A stretch of DNA of 15,068 nt from Alphaproteobacteria bacterium (GTDB lineage Bacteria; Pseudomonadota; Alphaproteobacteria; Sphingomonadales; Sphingomonadaceae), in NCBI GenBank assembly GCA_005882415.1, contig VBAE01000273.1, forward strand, positions 1 through 15,068. The letters are read 5' to 3'. Under the pieces are notes generated by a model. It worked only from the letters and a program-made list of their open reading frames with translations, searched no databases and was not told the DNA's origin. Below, piece after piece: positions 15,057-15,068 of the stretch. Each line of letters begins with the position of its first letter. Positions within the stretch are counted from its first letter, which is position 1. A program made the translations under genes and the position numbers.

Positions 15057-15068
15057 GAAGGCCCCCGG

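Overview
The window reads as chromosomal DNA of a high-GC alphaproteobacterium, most likely a sphingomonad (Sphingomonas, Sphingosinicella or a close relative). The support is the GC-rich third codon positions, the sphingomonad-like sequences of SucC, ETF and DinB, a LuxR-type HTH/DUF4019 protein typical of that group, and a double-hairpin extragenic repeat of the CCTCCCC...GGAGGGG kind. Placement below order level is not possible by eye. There are no rRNA or tRNA genes, CRISPR arrays or recognisable transposases. No gene-free stretch exceeds 300 bases; the longest are 11799-12029 and 8433-8647, and both are annotated.

Layout. 1-1830: the 3' end of an HDAC-like deacetylase gene, overlapped by a PEBP-family lipoprotein gene and a secreted DUF6624-like protein gene, all on the plus strand. 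A hidden two-helix membrane micro-ORF lies on the minus strand at the convergent junction. 1831-3498: the etfB-etfA operon (minus) for the electron transfer flavoprotein, with its promoter. 3565-5565: a LprI/DUF1311-like secreted protein (plus), sucC (minus) and a small lipoprotein (minus). 5672-6972: a MipA/OmpV outer-membrane protein and a small proline/alanine-rich secreted protein. 6977-8432: a REP-like double hairpin, dinB (DNA polymerase IV), and a small conserved hypothetical gene whose stop codon overlaps that of dinB. 8509-11187: a TPP riboswitch, thiC and a UPF0149/SEC-C metal-binding protein. 11212-11798: a relic of a second thiC 3' end and a cysteine-rich hypothetical protein. 11949-13240: a strong AT-rich promoter driving a lipoprotein gene coupled to an 89-residue protein gene. 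13302-15056: two tail-collar-domain genes (minus) divergent from a membrane-tethered LuxR-type HTH protein with a C-terminal DUF4019 domain.

How the genes work together. Central metabolism is represented by ETF (electrons from acyl-CoA and other dehydrogenases to the quinone pool), by SucC (beta subunit of succinyl-CoA synthetase) and by ThiC (thiamine pyrimidine synthesis, under TPP control). The rest is mostly envelope proteins of unknown role.

The most notable observations are: (1) EtfA appears to lack an in-frame block of about 22-24 residues containing the conserved GGRG-type FAD-contact motif; (2) a degraded copy of the thiC 3' end lies downstream of the gene that follows thiC, separated from it by mostly silent differences; (3) mutually exclusive helices in the thiC leader predict a translational off-switch; (4) a two-helix membrane ORF without a standard start codon sits at the end of the etf operon; (5) a tail-collar module occurs three times in two genes with no other phage genes nearby.
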